Shown here piece after piece: positions 35,830 through 45,035 of a stretch of DNA of 64,000 nt (within the stretch, counting starts at the first letter, position 1; the number at the start of each line of letters is the position of its first letter). The notes beneath the pieces are model-generated. The model was not told where the DNA came from and did no database searches. It was given only the letters and a program-made list of their open reading frames with translations. The DNA is from Candidatus Hodarchaeota archaeon (GTDB lineage Archaea > Asgardarchaeota > Heimdallarchaeia > Hodarchaeales > Hodarchaeaceae): contig JAEOTC010000030.1 of the NCBI GenBank assembly GCA_016840035.1, forward strand, positions 1 through 64,000, given 5' to 3'. A program made the position numbers and the translations under genes.

Positions 35830-36576
35830 ATGGGAAAAAGAATTTTAGTACAAAGGCGAGGACGTGGATCCCCAGTTTTCCGTGCATTATCGCATCGAAG
35901 AAGAGGAAAAGCACGTTATCTACCTATTAAAGAACCAGAACTCACAGGTAAAATCGGATTTACGATAATCGATTTCATTCATGAAATGGGTCGTGGACTT
36001 CCCTTAATGCTTGTACGGTATGATGATGGGGATGAGTGTCTTTTACCTGCTCCTGAAGGAGTTCATGTAGGTCAAAAATGCGAACAAGGAGAATCAGCAG
36101 AATTAGAGGTTGGAAATGTTGTCCCAGTACACAAAATCCCTGAAGGAGTTTGGATCTGTAACATTGAGATGCGACCCGGAGATGGTGGAGCACTTTGTCG
36201 CGCATCAGGGACACATGGTCAAGTTCGTGGTCAATCTAAATCTGGACCTTCAATTCAACTCCCCTCAAAATATACGCGACAAGTTCACAAAAATTCCCGA
36301 GCGATGGTTGGTGTAATTTCTGCTGGTGGTCGCCCTGATCGTCCGTTTCTGAAAGCCGGATTAAAAAGAGCATTTATGAGAGCAAAAGGTCATAAGGCAT
36401 TCCCTGTCGTCCGAGGCGTCGCAATGAATATTGTATCACACCCATTTGGTGGTGGGGCACATCAGGGGCCAGGACAACCTACTACAGTTTCGCGAAATGC
36501 TCCTCCAGGTCGAAAAGTAGGCTTGATTGCTGCACGAAGAACTGGTCCGAAAAGAGGACGAATAAGAAGAGAATGA
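35830..36576 (+). CDS. rpl2: Ribosomal protein L2 (uL2)
   Basis: A 248-residue large-subunit core protein needed for subunit joining. GKRILVQRRGRGSPVFRA, the middle SKSGPSIQLPSKYTRQVHKN and the conserved GVAMNIVSHPFGGGAHQGPG loop with its catalytic-centre histidines are all present. The usual next genes (S19, L22, S3) are absent; the opposite-strand ATPase D gene follows after 8 bases. Confidence 0.97.
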   Translation: MGKRILVQRRGRGSPVFRALSHRRRGKARYLPIKEPELTGKIGFTIIDFIHEMGRGLPLMLVRYDDGDECLLPAPEGVHVGQKCEQGESAELEVGNVVPVHKIPEGVWICNIEMRPGDGGALCRASGTHGQVRGQSKSGPSIQLPSKYTRQVHKNSRAMVGVISAGGRPDRPFLKAGLKRAFMRAKGHKAFPVVRGVAMNIVSHPFGGGAHQGPGQPTTVSRNAPPGRKVGLIAARRTGPKRGRIRRE

Positions 36577-36584
36577 GGGTAAAA

Positions 36585-37229
36585 TTACCCAGATATTTTC
36601 TTTTTCACTTTTTTTAACCTTACGAAAGATTCTCTCTCACGTTCGGCTAAAGTTAGGCGTATCCACTTTACAGTTGCTACAATTCTTGGAATGATTATGT
36701 AGTTTAATGCATTAACTCGTCTTTTTGTCTCAATTATCTCTTTAGATAATCGAGAAATAGCAGACTGGACTTCTGCTAACTGAATAATTGCTTGTAAGCA
36801 TTCTTTAAATAAAAATAGATTTTTATCAAATTTGGCTGTTGTTCGTTTCAATGAATATGAAATATTCTTTTGATTATCTTCCTCCGTATCAATTAGATTA
36901 AACATTGGAACTGAAATACCCATTAGACTTCGTTTTTTACTTTCTAGTTGATATGCCTGTTTGAAGTTAGATACAACTCCTCTTAATTCTGTAATACCCA
37001 ATTGAAGCTCTAATTTCCTATATTCATCTTGGGCAAGTCTAGTTTTTTCCAGAGCTTTCTCTCGTTTTTCCTTGTAGGTATTCACAGAGGTAAGAAGTTC
37101 TCCAGTCAGCGCTTCAAGTTTTTCGCTAAGTAATTCATATCCTTTTGTAGCTAACTCCAATCGTTGATTGAGCTCCAATAGCTGCATACGAGTTGGGGTA
37201 ATTCCTGGAATAATCTCTTCCGTACTCAT
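36585..37229 (-). CDS. atpD: V/A-type ATP synthase subunit D
   Basis: A 214-residue central-stalk subunit of the rotary ATPase. TPTRMQLLELNQRLELATKGYELLSEK at the N-terminus and RRVNALNYIIIPRIVATVKWI near 165-185 are diagnostic, with coiled coils between. The rest of the ATPase operon is not in the window, so this subunit is displaced. ATG start at 37229. Confidence 0.93.
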   Translation of the reverse strand: MSTEEIIPGITPTRMQLLELNQRLELATKGYELLSEKLEALTGELLTSVNTYKEKREKALEKTRLAQDEYRKLELQLGITELRGVVSNFKQAYQLESKKRSLMGISVPMFNLIDTEEDNQKNISYSLKRTTAKFDKNLFLFKECLQAIIQLAEVQSAISRLSKEIIETKRRVNALNYIIIPRIVATVKWIRLTLAERERESFVRLKKVKKKISG

Positions 37230-37377
37230 CTTGGAACCTCTAAATTCATTTGGTTAATCTTTATAAACAGAATCAGTAAAAGTCTGTTATTTCTGACTTC
37301 TATTGGGTTTTAATGGGTTTATTTCTTACAAGCTTTGATTTTATTACTGATCTTTATCACTTTGCATATTTTATTAA

Positions 37378-37492
37378 TGCGGGGGGTGAGATTTGAACTC
37401 ACGAAAGTCTACACTAACAGATCTCTTCATCTATCTCTTGATGAGAACAAATCTTGAGTCTGTCCCCGTTGACCTGGCTAGGGAACCCCCGC
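37378..37492 (-). tRNA. tRNA-Leu (CAA) with intron
   Basis: A minus-strand class II tRNA. Acceptor GCGGGGG/CCCCCGC, discriminator A, anticodon stem ACAGA/TCTGT and loop CTCAAGA give anticodon CAA. A 30-base insertion (37423-37452) lies after position 37. Long variable arm and T-stem GTGAG/CTCAC. Acceptor and T-arm are nearly the same as in tRNA-Leu(GAG) at 54556. Mature length 85. Confidence 0.9.
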
Positions 37493-37592
37493 TATCAGTA
37501 CCATATCATCTACATAATTTTTATGTGAGTATCAATCAAATAAGAAGGAAATTTAAAGATTTCGGGAATGAAAATCGCTGATTTCTTACCCT

Positions 37593-38465
37593 TCATATAT
37601 CCTCAAGTCGACTAAACGTAATCATCATTGCCTCTTCTAATCTCAATGATCGTGTACCATATTTTTCCAAAATATTTACACATGTATCAAAGATATCCGT
37701 TATTTTTTTTCCTTCAGCTTTCAGTAATTTGGGAATTCCACTATATGGCCCTCCAAATACAATTATCATATCTTTTTTCATATCTATCTTCTGATTTAAG
37801 GTAGAAAAGGGTTCACAGGTTCTGGAGGTTGCTATTTTGTATTCAGATCTGTTTGCTAATACTTTACTCAGTGTTTGCTGATAAGCATTTACAGAATAAC
37901 CCCAATATTCTTTTTTGGGAGGACTGGCTAAGACCTGTGCCTTGAATCTTCCATTAGCCTTGATTATCTGCACTGTGACACGGATAGTCTTATCTTTTAG
38001 TGATTTTTTCCATCCCACGACCTCAAGAAGTTCTTTTCCTCCTACATCAGCAACTACACGATTTTGATTTAGAAAAATCACGCCCTCTCGTATTTCATTT
38101 CGTTTTAAATCACGAGTTTTCATGTGATGAGGAATGGCAAGCGGGGATAATATTCCAACAGCTGCAGTATCTCGTGAGAGAGGAAAAAGTCGTTTTCGTA
38201 AGTACTGAGGGCATTCAATATATTTTAAGATTCTAGTAATGATTCTTCGCTCTCGATTTGCACGAGCAGGTTTTAATAGAGGATCATGATATATTATAAT
38301 GTTACTAATCTGAAATATGGCTGCTATCCTGCTTAATTGAAAGAGCTTTTCAGTTTTTGACCGTAGATCGCTGTTATCGCTTACAGCGGAATCAGGTATA
38401 GCTATGGAGCGATGTAGAGGCATAATTCTCATCAACCTTCTGGTGATGTAATAAAGTAATAACAA
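37593..38465 (-). CDS. SPOUT-type RNA methyltransferase (COG2106/SPOUT1-like)
   Basis: A 290-residue protein of the archaeal/eukaryotic SPOUT family related to SPOUT1 (C9orf114). The start IAIPDSAVSD, then IIYHDP, the ECPQYLRKRLFPLSRD block (about 84-99), an OB-like insert and the knot-forming end IIVFGGPYSGIPKLL with the terminal helix are typical. Members are predicted RNA uridine methyltransferases. In many archaea this gene lies beside rpl3; here it lies 900 bases downstream of L2 on the other strand. The start is uncertain; MPLHRSIAIPDS is an internal alternative. Confidence 0.8.
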   Translation of the reverse strand: MLLLYYITRRLMRIMPLHRSIAIPDSAVSDNSDLRSKTEKLFQLSRIAAIFQISNIIIYHDPLLKPARANRERRIITRILKYIECPQYLRKRLFPLSRDTAAVGILSPLAIPHHMKTRDLKRNEIREGVIFLNQNRVVADVGGKELLEVVGWKKSLKDKTIRVTVQIIKANGRFKAQVLASPPKKEYWGYSVNAYQQTLSKVLANRSEYKIATSRTCEPFSTLNQKIDMKKDMIIVFGGPYSGIPKLLKAEGKKITDIFDTCVNILEKYGTRSLRLEEAMMITFSRLEDI

Positions 38466-38506
38466 TCAAATTAATTTGAATTTAGTCTAATTCTTCCTAT
38501 GACGTG

Positions 38507-39409
38507 TTATGATTCTCTCTCCTTGTCATATTCAAATATATATGCGCGGATAATATCTCTTGTGTTGATAATCCCCAAGATATCACCACTGACACTAACT
38601 ACAGGCATTTGATCCAGATTTTTCTGAACCATTTTTTTAGTAACTTCATGAATTGTCGTTCCAGTGTAGCAGAGTTCGACATTTCTTTCCATAATATCAA
38701 TTACTTTCATATTGCTAGGAAGAGTAAGCGTCTTTGATCCAATAATTAGTACCGATTCACTATCCCAAGAAGAACTATCATTTTCCGCACCATGCCCAGT
38801 ACGGCTGGTACTTTGAGAATCCAAAATCTCTGCCACCTTTAAGAAGTCATTCTGAGTAATAATCCCAATCATCCCAGACTCATTAAGAACTGGTAATCCT
38901 TTTTGGTGACTAACTCGAAGTATCTTAGCCGCGATATTTACCGGTGTTTCTTCCCATATCGTTGTTACATTAGGATTAAAATAACTCTTGACATCTAATT
39001 GAATTTTTGCTTTAAGAATAACTTTTTTGATGATATCATTCCTAGCCACTAATCCAAGGAGAGTTTTATCATCCTCATCAACAATAGGAATTCTTTGGAA
39101 TACATTGTCTCTATATATTCTAGCGGCATCGATTACAAGATCAGTAGGTTTTAGAGTAATAACATCTCTTTTCATCAATAATGATAGTTGAGTTTCATCA
39201 GGATTTCTGAATAGATCGGATCTAGATAGGATTCCGACAAATTCATCAGAATCTTTTCTTAATACAGGGTAAACACTCAAACCTGTTTTACGAATAGCTT
39301 CAATCAATACATCTCTATTACCAGGGATTCTCATCGTAACGAGATCTTCTTTTTGAGTCATTATTTCAGAAATAGGAATATTTTCCATTATCATACTCAG
39401 CCTATTCAT
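38507..39409 (-). CDS. Four-CBS-domain protein
   Basis: A 300-residue soluble protein of four tandem CBS motifs (about 10-70, 75-140, 145-200, 225-295). Each has the pattern of a hydrophobic strand, a helix and a G-(I/L)-(I/L)-(T/S/N)-x-x-D end (GILSRSDLF, GLVARNDII, GIITQNDFL, GIINTRDII). CBS pairs bind adenosine nucleotides and act as energy sensors. No catalytic domain is attached, so it may regulate a separate partner. ATG at 39409. Confidence 0.9.
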   Translation of the reverse strand: MNRLSMIMENIPISEIMTQKEDLVTMRIPGNRDVLIEAIRKTGLSVYPVLRKDSDEFVGILSRSDLFRNPDETQLSLLMKRDVITLKPTDLVIDAARIYRDNVFQRIPIVDEDDKTLLGLVARNDIIKKVILKAKIQLDVKSYFNPNVTTIWEETPVNIAAKILRVSHQKGLPVLNESGMIGIITQNDFLKVAEILDSQSTSRTGHGAENDSSSWDSESVLIIGSKTLTLPSNMKVIDIMERNVELCYTGTTIHEVTKKMVQKNLDQMPVVSVSGDILGIINTRDIIRAYIFEYDKERES

Positions 39410-39474
39410 ATTGTATTTATTTAACTTCTAGAAGCATGCAGAAAAAAATTCTGCTAAAAATGTTAGATCTGATG

Positions 39475-39651
39475 TTATTGAAGCAGATTTAAGATGAGAA
39501 TAAGTCCTACAAATGCGATCGCTAGTCCAACTGTCCAATAAGGGCCAATTTTTAACCCTGGTGAATCCGATTCGGAATAAAACCTAATTAATCCTGCACC
39601 TGTGGCAGGCATCGGAGAATCATCACGTTTTTTCGTTTTTCTGACACTCAT
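39475..39651 (-). CDS. secG: Sec61-beta/SecG, protein translocase subunit
   Basis: A 58-residue tail-anchored subunit of the SecYEG/Sec61 translocon. It begins MSVRKTKKRDDSPMPATGAG, then LIRFYSESDSPGLKIGPYW, which is the archaeal Sec61-beta signature (PMP-x-S/T-G-A-G-L-I-R-F and S-P-G-L-K-I-G-P), and ends with one membrane span VGLAIAFVGLILILNLL. ATG 39651, TAA 39475-39477. Stands alone between the CBS and archaeosortase genes on the same strand. Confidence 0.93.
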   Translation of the reverse strand: MSVRKTKKRDDSPMPATGAGLIRFYSESDSPGLKIGPYWTVGLAIAFVGLILILNLLQ

Positions 39652-39872
39652 ATTCTAAGCTCCTGTCTTAAATGCCTAGATCGATGTGAACATCGTTTCA
39701 AGTAGTCTGATTCCTGATTTACTTAAGAAGTTTTACATCCAGATAAACATTTGGTTGAGACTGCAGTTAGTTATTGAGTCTTAATATCCGAAATTCTTCT
39801 TAGCATTCGAATTGTCGATTGTTTATCAATTAAGAATATTTTGTAGAGTTCAATTTCGAAGGGTTATCTACC

Positions 39873-40676
39873 TCATTCTGACCAAATCAATCCAGAAATA
39901 AAGGCGACTCCTTTATCTAATCGCCACCATATCCAGTCTAACCAATCTGCGAACTGGTCAATTATTGGAACGCCCATTCGCTCAATGATTAGGGCAAACA
40001 AGATCGTTCCGAAGAATCCAATTATTTTAGATGAAACATCATGTGCCCAGTAAAAGGCTGTTTCGGAATCCATTCCAAATTGTGTAACTAAGAAAGATAC
40101 ACACCAAAGATGGAATGTAATTCTTAATGTATTTCCAATGAATAAGGCAAAGAAAAACACAGCGCTTGCTTGAATCTTAGCCTTCCAAGTTGCTTCGGCA
40201 ATCATTATAATAGCAATGAGTAATCCTCCAGCTTGCATGCCAGTACATGCCTTTACAATCCAATAATCACCATTTGTAGATGGAATATGAATTCCTGGAG
40301 TTTGTGATGTTGCTTCAAGAAATGGAAATTCCCCTCCTTTCAAAAAATCAGGAATAACAGAAGTTGGATCAAGAGTTGGGATAGGTGAGTTTTCAATGTT
40401 TAGAAAAGTAAGTATTTCGTGAATAATGTTTCGTGTAGGGATTTCTAAAAAGACCCAATCAGGAACAGTATAAATCAAAAATGTTATTAAAGTGGCTATT
40501 AGCAAAGATGATACCATTAATTTGTCGTTATGGAATCGTTTAAGTTTGGTGGAAGGAGTTATTTCTTCAATTAAATGACCTTTTCCTTCTTCTGGTTGAT
40601 TTCCCACAAATTCATTGTTTGATTCACTGCTACTAGTCATCACATTACACTTCGAGTACCCTTTTCGATAGGCCAT
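39873..40676 (-). CDS. Archaeosortase/exosortase-family protein
   Basis: A 267-residue multi-span membrane enzyme. The transpeptidase-like triad of the exosortase/archaeosortase family is visible: C144 in KACTGMQAGG, R185 in GNTLRITFH, and H212 in WAHDVSSKI. These enzymes remove C-terminal sorting signals (PGF-CTERM-like) and attach lipid or glycan to surface proteins. No protein with such a tail is encoded in the window. A polar N-terminal 50 residues precede the first span, and MTSS at 40640 is an alternative start. Confidence 0.85.
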   Translation of the reverse strand: MAYRKGYSKCNVMTSSSESNNEFVGNQPEEGKGHLIEEITPSTKLKRFHNDKLMVSSLLIATLITFLIYTVPDWVFLEIPTRNIIHEILTFLNIENSPIPTLDPTSVIPDFLKGGEFPFLEATSQTPGIHIPSTNGDYWIVKACTGMQAGGLLIAIIMIAEATWKAKIQASAVFFFALFIGNTLRITFHLWCVSFLVTQFGMDSETAFYWAHDVSSKIIGFFGTILFALIIERMGVPIIDQFADWLDWIWWRLDKGVAFISGLIWSE

Positions 40677-40866
40677 TTTGTTGTTTAGATTAATACTTTA
40701 TTTCGAATGCAAAATTCGATAATTAATCCACTAATATGAGAAGTTCGATTAGTCCTTAAAATTGTTTATTTTCGTTTCTCAAATTAAATTAACTTCAGTA
40801 GACTACGAGATTACTCGAGAATTAGTATTTAAACAATTCTTTCTTCTGATCTGAAGTTCTTTCGGT

Positions 40867-42513
40867 TTAGGAAATGAAATGGTCTGGATTTTTAAGTGTA
40901 TACCAGCCATAAGTAACCTTACAGATATCTTTATCAACAAGCTCTCGTAATACCTGTTTAATCTGATCTTTTGACAATTTTACTTCTGAAGTTAGAAGAT
41001 TAGACTGCGCTTTGTATTGTGGACGTTGTAATAATGCTTGAATAACTTGGATTTCGGAGTTTGAAAGATCTACTCCCTTTGGGACTTTTAAATCAGGTCT
41101 AGTAGAAGTCGTAGAATCTGGACTTTGGGTACCTCTTCTCTGCTCCAAAATATGCTTATCTTTCAAAATATACCAACCATAAGACACCCTTAAAATACCT
41201 TTATCAACTAGATTTCTTAATACTTCCTTTAGAATACTTTGTTTTAGGCCTGTTGGGCGTGTTAATAAATTTGATTGGGCCTTTAAGTTTGGTCTTGATT
41301 TTATTGCTTTAATTGTAGCAATTTCTTCTGATGTAAGACCTTCTCCTGTCCGAGAAATTCGTGGGGATTTTTTCTTCTTCTTTTTCCGATTAGAGTCCGA
41401 AAATGTTTTTTTGAAGAACGGTAAATGACTTTTCTTTATTATAAACCATCCAACTTGCGTCCTAAGAAGGCCCTTTGATATCAAATTCCGTAAATGTTTT
41501 TCTGCTTCTTCTATCGGAACGTCCATATCTTTCGCTAGTATTTCAGGTTTCGTGCGATGTTTTATTCGGGCGAAAGTTCTATCTAGAATTTCCATTTCCA
41601 TTTCTGTAGGTAAATCTTCCTCCCAGTTATCCTTTCGGAATAATCCTGTTGTTTGTTTTAAATATGGGGCAACATCATCAGAATAGGATTTTTCAGGGGG
41701 TTCCATTTTAAATAAATCTGCTTCTGGATCTTGATCTTTGGATGTAGTTTCAGATACATCAGAGGGGGGTTGTTTAAACAAACTTTGCTCATCAAAATCG
41801 TCTGTATCTTTTTCGAATTCAGACATGTCATCAGAAGAAGTGTTGTTATCCTTCAATGGTGGTTTTTCCGAGATTTCGGGAGTAATGGGTTTGTCAATTT
41901 TCTTAATTTGTGGAGTTTGTGTTTCTAGAGTGCTTTTACTTGTTTTAGTCTCCGTTGACGATTTTGGTTTCGCTTTAGTCATTACTGGAGAAATAGTTGG
42001 CCGTTTTTGTCTTTCTCCCAGCTTTGATGCATTAGATATCTGTGATGGCCGTTTTTGTTTCGGAACAGGTTCTTGTGTTGGTTCTGAACCGAAAATTAAA
42101 GTCTTCTGTGTTTTATCAAGGTTGACCTGTGCAACATTGAATAATGCCTCGATTTTTTCCAAAAATGAATCGAATGAGGATCCCATCCCTGTGACTTCGC
42201 ATATAATTTCCTCATTAGTTTCAGTGATTAAGTGAAACTTTGATCGAACTTTTTGTGTATTTAATTTATTTAGGCTGAAAAACTCCCTAATTTCTCTGTT
42301 CATTACACTTGATTCATTACCATGAATCTCTAGAACATATTGTAGAAGTTTTGGTTCAGTACGAGTCTCTTCGATATAGAAAATAATCGAAGGGAAATCA
42401 GGTATACGAGGAGTAGCATGAACGCTATTATCGATAAATTCTATCTCCCGAAATCTTCCACGCGCTTTTAGAAAGTTCACAAAATCATTTAAAACAGAGT
42501 TTTGCCGGAACAT
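40867..42513 (-). CDS. Protein with three tandem winged-helix-like repeats
   Basis: A 548-residue protein of no named family. Residues 1-135 form a globular alpha/beta domain. About 150-310 is a disordered linker rich in Ser, Thr, Lys, Asp and Pro. The C-terminus has three winged-helix-like repeats (about 310-375, 395-460, 480-547). The last two are close copies: S-E-x-A/Q-T/V-I, then KAQSNLLT, then V-L-R-x-L-V-D-K, then Y-G-W-Y-x-L-K. The first is divergent but ends GWFIIKKS. Tandem winged helices suggest a nucleic-acid scaffold. The next gene upstream encodes a small protein of similar taste. Confidence 0.75.
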   Translation of the reverse strand: MFRQNSVLNDFVNFLKARGRFREIEFIDNSVHATPRIPDFPSIIFYIEETRTEPKLLQYVLEIHGNESSVMNREIREFFSLNKLNTQKVRSKFHLITETNEEIICEVTGMGSSFDSFLEKIEALFNVAQVNLDKTQKTLIFGSEPTQEPVPKQKRPSQISNASKLGERQKRPTISPVMTKAKPKSSTETKTSKSTLETQTPQIKKIDKPITPEISEKPPLKDNNTSSDDMSEFEKDTDDFDEQSLFKQPPSDVSETTSKDQDPEADLFKMEPPEKSYSDDVAPYLKQTTGLFRKDNWEEDLPTEMEMEILDRTFARIKHRTKPEILAKDMDVPIEEAEKHLRNLISKGLLRTQVGWFIIKKSHLPFFKKTFSDSNRKKKKKKSPRISRTGEGLTSEEIATIKAIKSRPNLKAQSNLLTRPTGLKQSILKEVLRNLVDKGILRVSYGWYILKDKHILEQRRGTQSPDSTTSTRPDLKVPKGVDLSNSEIQVIQALLQRPQYKAQSNLLTSEVKLSKDQIKQVLRELVDKDICKVTYGWYTLKNPDHFIS

Positions 42514-42679
42514 TTTTGGTTATTTCCTTTTTTATTTCAGAATGAACCCCAAGATGAATAAAGTAATACTTTAATGCCGTTAGAAGCTAAATTAACTTAT
42601 AATGAAAAACTTTTCTTAAATTCCTTCGTTAAGAGATGATTTTTGGCCTTTATTTAATGTAATAGAGAGAGAATATAGA

Positions 42680-43123
42680 TTATTCTTCAAGTTCACCTTC
42701 ATTTTCTTTTCTGAAAAGAGGTTTCAAAGGTCCAGGAACCGTGAAAGTGGTGTTTTCTAGCTCTCGAATGTTAATTTGATCATTCTCTCTTGAAATATCC
42801 TCCCATAGTTGATTATATTTATTTAAAGGAAGTCCTAGGGGCGGAAATTGAGCTGGATTCAGGTTGGTTAAATCATGTTCAAGTAATTTTCCAGATTTAG
42901 GATTTTTTTCATTATTTGCATGTTTTGATGATGTATCAGATAACTCAATTAGGCCAAACCTCTGTAGTTCAGCTATAAATGCAATAAGTGTTTGCGGATT
43001 TACACCTTGTATTTTTTCTATCATTTGAGAGATGGAGAGATCATTATCAACGAGATGTTGTAAGACTTCTTTTACCAATGGTTTCTCTAGCAACCTTTGA
43101 ATCATAGAGTCAATTTCATTCAT
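42680..43123 (-). CDS. Small helical/winged-helix-like protein
   Basis: A 147-residue protein without a recognised family. Residues about 1-60 could be a winged helix (QRLLEKPLVKEVLQHLVDND, then a helix pair ending IELSD). The rest is polar with prolines. It lies 166 bases upstream of the triple winged-helix gene on the same strand, so they may share a process. ATG at 43123. Confidence 0.6.
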   Translation of the reverse strand: MNEIDSMIQRLLEKPLVKEVLQHLVDNDLSISQMIEKIQGVNPQTLIAFIAELQRFGLIELSDTSSKHANNEKNPKSGKLLEHDLTNLNPAQFPPLGLPLNKYNQLWEDISRENDQINIRELENTTFTVPGPLKPLFRKENEGELEE

Positions 43124-43371
43124 AATTTAATTTCCATTTGTGTTTATCACAAATAACTTGCACCCTGATTATTCTTTATATATTTCCGAAGGTATCAATT
43201 CAGATTCTTATCAGAATTTAGGTGTGATCTTACTAAGCTTTGAACGCTATGAAATAACAGATTTTTTTCATGAATAAAAATGTTAATAACTCCAAAGTGA
43301 ATCGCTCCTTTGACCTAGTAATCAACTAAATTGTAATATTCAATCATATAGAGTTGTTGAAGGCGGTTTAA

Positions 43372-44073
43372 ATGGCATCAGGACAAGAAATTGTTGTAGA
43401 ATGTAAAAATTTAAGGAAATCCTACATCTTAGGAGAAGTGAGGGTAGATGCTTTGAGAGGGATAAATATGCAAATTAATAGAGGCGAAATGATTTCAATA
43501 ATGGGCCCAAGCGGATGTGGAAAAACAACTCTTCTAAATATTGTTGGTTCATTAGATAATCCCTCTTCTGGACAAGTTTTACTTGAAGGGAGCGATATTT
43601 CACGCGCGAGTGAGCAACAACTTACAGAAATTCGACGAAAAAGTGTCGGCTTTATTTTTCAATTTTATAATCTCCTACCGGTTCTTACCGCATTAGAAAA
43701 TGTTGAACTGCCTATGCTAATTGCAGGAATTCCAAAAGATAAACGTGTGAAAAGAGCAACAGAACTACTAGAGAAAGTAGACTTGCTGAGACGAAAGGAT
43801 CATAAACCTGATGAGCTAAGTGGTGGAGAACGTCAGAGAGTTGCAATTGCACGGGCTCTCGCCAACAAACCAACAATATTGCTAGCGGATGAACCTACAG
43901 GCGATTTAGATACTGAATCTGGGCAAGCAGTTTTGAGTTTGTTGAAAGAAGTAAACAAAACAGAGAACCAAACATTGATTCTAGTAACTCATGATTCCAA
44001 CATCGCTAGAGAAGCGAATAGGATCTTCCATATTAAGGACGGAATCGTAGCTTCTGTTGAAAATGTATCATAA
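43372..44073 (+). CDS. ABC transporter ATP-binding protein (LolD/MacB/FtsE type)
   Basis: A 233-residue ABC ATPase. Walker A is GPSGCGKTT (about 44-52), the Q-loop FQFYNLLPVL, signature LSGGERQRVAIARAL (about 145-159), Walker B ILLADEPTGDLD and switch His in LVTHD. It belongs to the group that drives FtsX-like permeases exporting lipoproteins or peptides. No permease is adjacent; the next gene is TFB on the other strand. Confidence 0.92.
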   Translation: MASGQEIVVECKNLRKSYILGEVRVDALRGINMQINRGEMISIMGPSGCGKTTLLNIVGSLDNPSSGQVLLEGSDISRASEQQLTEIRRKSVGFIFQFYNLLPVLTALENVELPMLIAGIPKDKRVKRATELLEKVDLLRRKDHKPDELSGGERQRVAIARALANKPTILLADEPTGDLDTESGQAVLSLLKEVNKTENQTLILVTHDSNIAREANRIFHIKDGIVASVENVS

Positions 44074-44088
44074 AACAAAATTAATGCT

Positions 44089-45030
44089 CTAAACAAGCAA
44101 AGATTGGAGCGGATCGTGACCATCTTTTGACGATTCGGCATCAATAATTCTTACTAATTCCTTAAAGCGGTTTCTGATTGTTACTGGGGTTATTTTGGCT
44201 GCAGTAGCGATTTCTTGTTGTGTACGGCGTTCTCCAGTCTGTATGGTTGCAATGTATAATGAGGCTGCGGCAAGACTCATTGGGTTTTTGCCAACTGTAG
44301 CTCCCCGTAATCTAGCAATGTTTAAAATTTTCACTGCTTGACGACGTGCTCTCATGGTAACACGGAGATTTATCCCGAGACGGTGAACTAAGGCAGAATA
44401 ATCACTTGGACTAACTTTCAAGTCTAATTTTTGTAAAATAATTCTTATACACCGGCCTAGTTCTTTGGATGATATATTCGATACGGAGGCTATGTCTTTT
44501 AAGGTTTGAGGAAGTTTTTTCTTTCGACAGGCAAGATAAAGACTTGCTGCGATCATCCCGTCAATAGAGCGTCCACGAATTAAGTTTTTTTTCAAGGCCT
44601 TCCTGTAAATCATGGCACCCATTTCAGCAACATCTTCAGGTAATTCAAGCTGGCTTTTAATCCGTTTGAGCTCCTTTAGAGCGAAGCGTAGATTTCTGAT
44701 TTCCGACTTTCTAGTTCTATTATCAATCCGAGAAAGTCTTCGGTATTTTGTTTGTGAAGAAAAAGGAAGAGTCCTTCCCGAAATATCTTTCCTAATATTT
44801 CCTATCTGAGTTCGCAGTCCCATTTCTGCTTTAAGCGGAGTTATGGGACCTCCAGCTCGAGCCCGTTCTTGAAGTTCAGTTGAATTATAAGCACGCCACT
44901 CTGGTCCCATATCAATTTGTAAGTCAATAACAAGTCCACAAGAGGCACAAATTGAAGTGCCTTTTGTCATATCCATGACTATATCGTTACTACCGCATTC
45001 GGGACATTTTTGTTCAGGTGGTGACAGGAT
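44089..45030 (-). CDS. tfb: Transcription initiation factor B (TFB), probable ATC start
   Basis: TFIIB-like factor bridging TBP and RNA polymerase. The zinc ribbon is CPECG plus CASCG, followed by the B-reader/linker (GPEWRAYNSTE) and two cyclin folds with IYRKALKKNLIRGRSIDGM and a second repeat ending in a helix-turn-helix. ATG 44976 would cut off the first Cys pair. In frame, upstream codons run back to a TAG without ATG, GTG or TTG. The likely start is ATC 45030, five bases after GGAGGG (giving 313 residues), or CTG 45027. Convergent with the ABC gene and divergent from TBP. Confidence 0.88.
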   Translation of the reverse strand: MLSPPEQKCPECGSNDIVMDMTKGTSICASCGLVIDLQIDMGPEWRAYNSTELQERARAGGPITPLKAEMGLRTQIGNIRKDISGRTLPFSSQTKYRRLSRIDNRTRKSEIRNLRFALKELKRIKSQLELPEDVAEMGAMIYRKALKKNLIRGRSIDGMIAASLYLACRKKKLPQTLKDIASVSNISSKELGRCIRIILQKLDLKVSPSDYSALVHRLGINLRVTMRARRQAVKILNIARLRGATVGKNPMSLAAASLYIATIQTGERRTQQEIATAAKITPVTIRNRFKELVRIIDAESSKDGHDPLQSLLV

Positions 45031-45035
45031 ACTTG

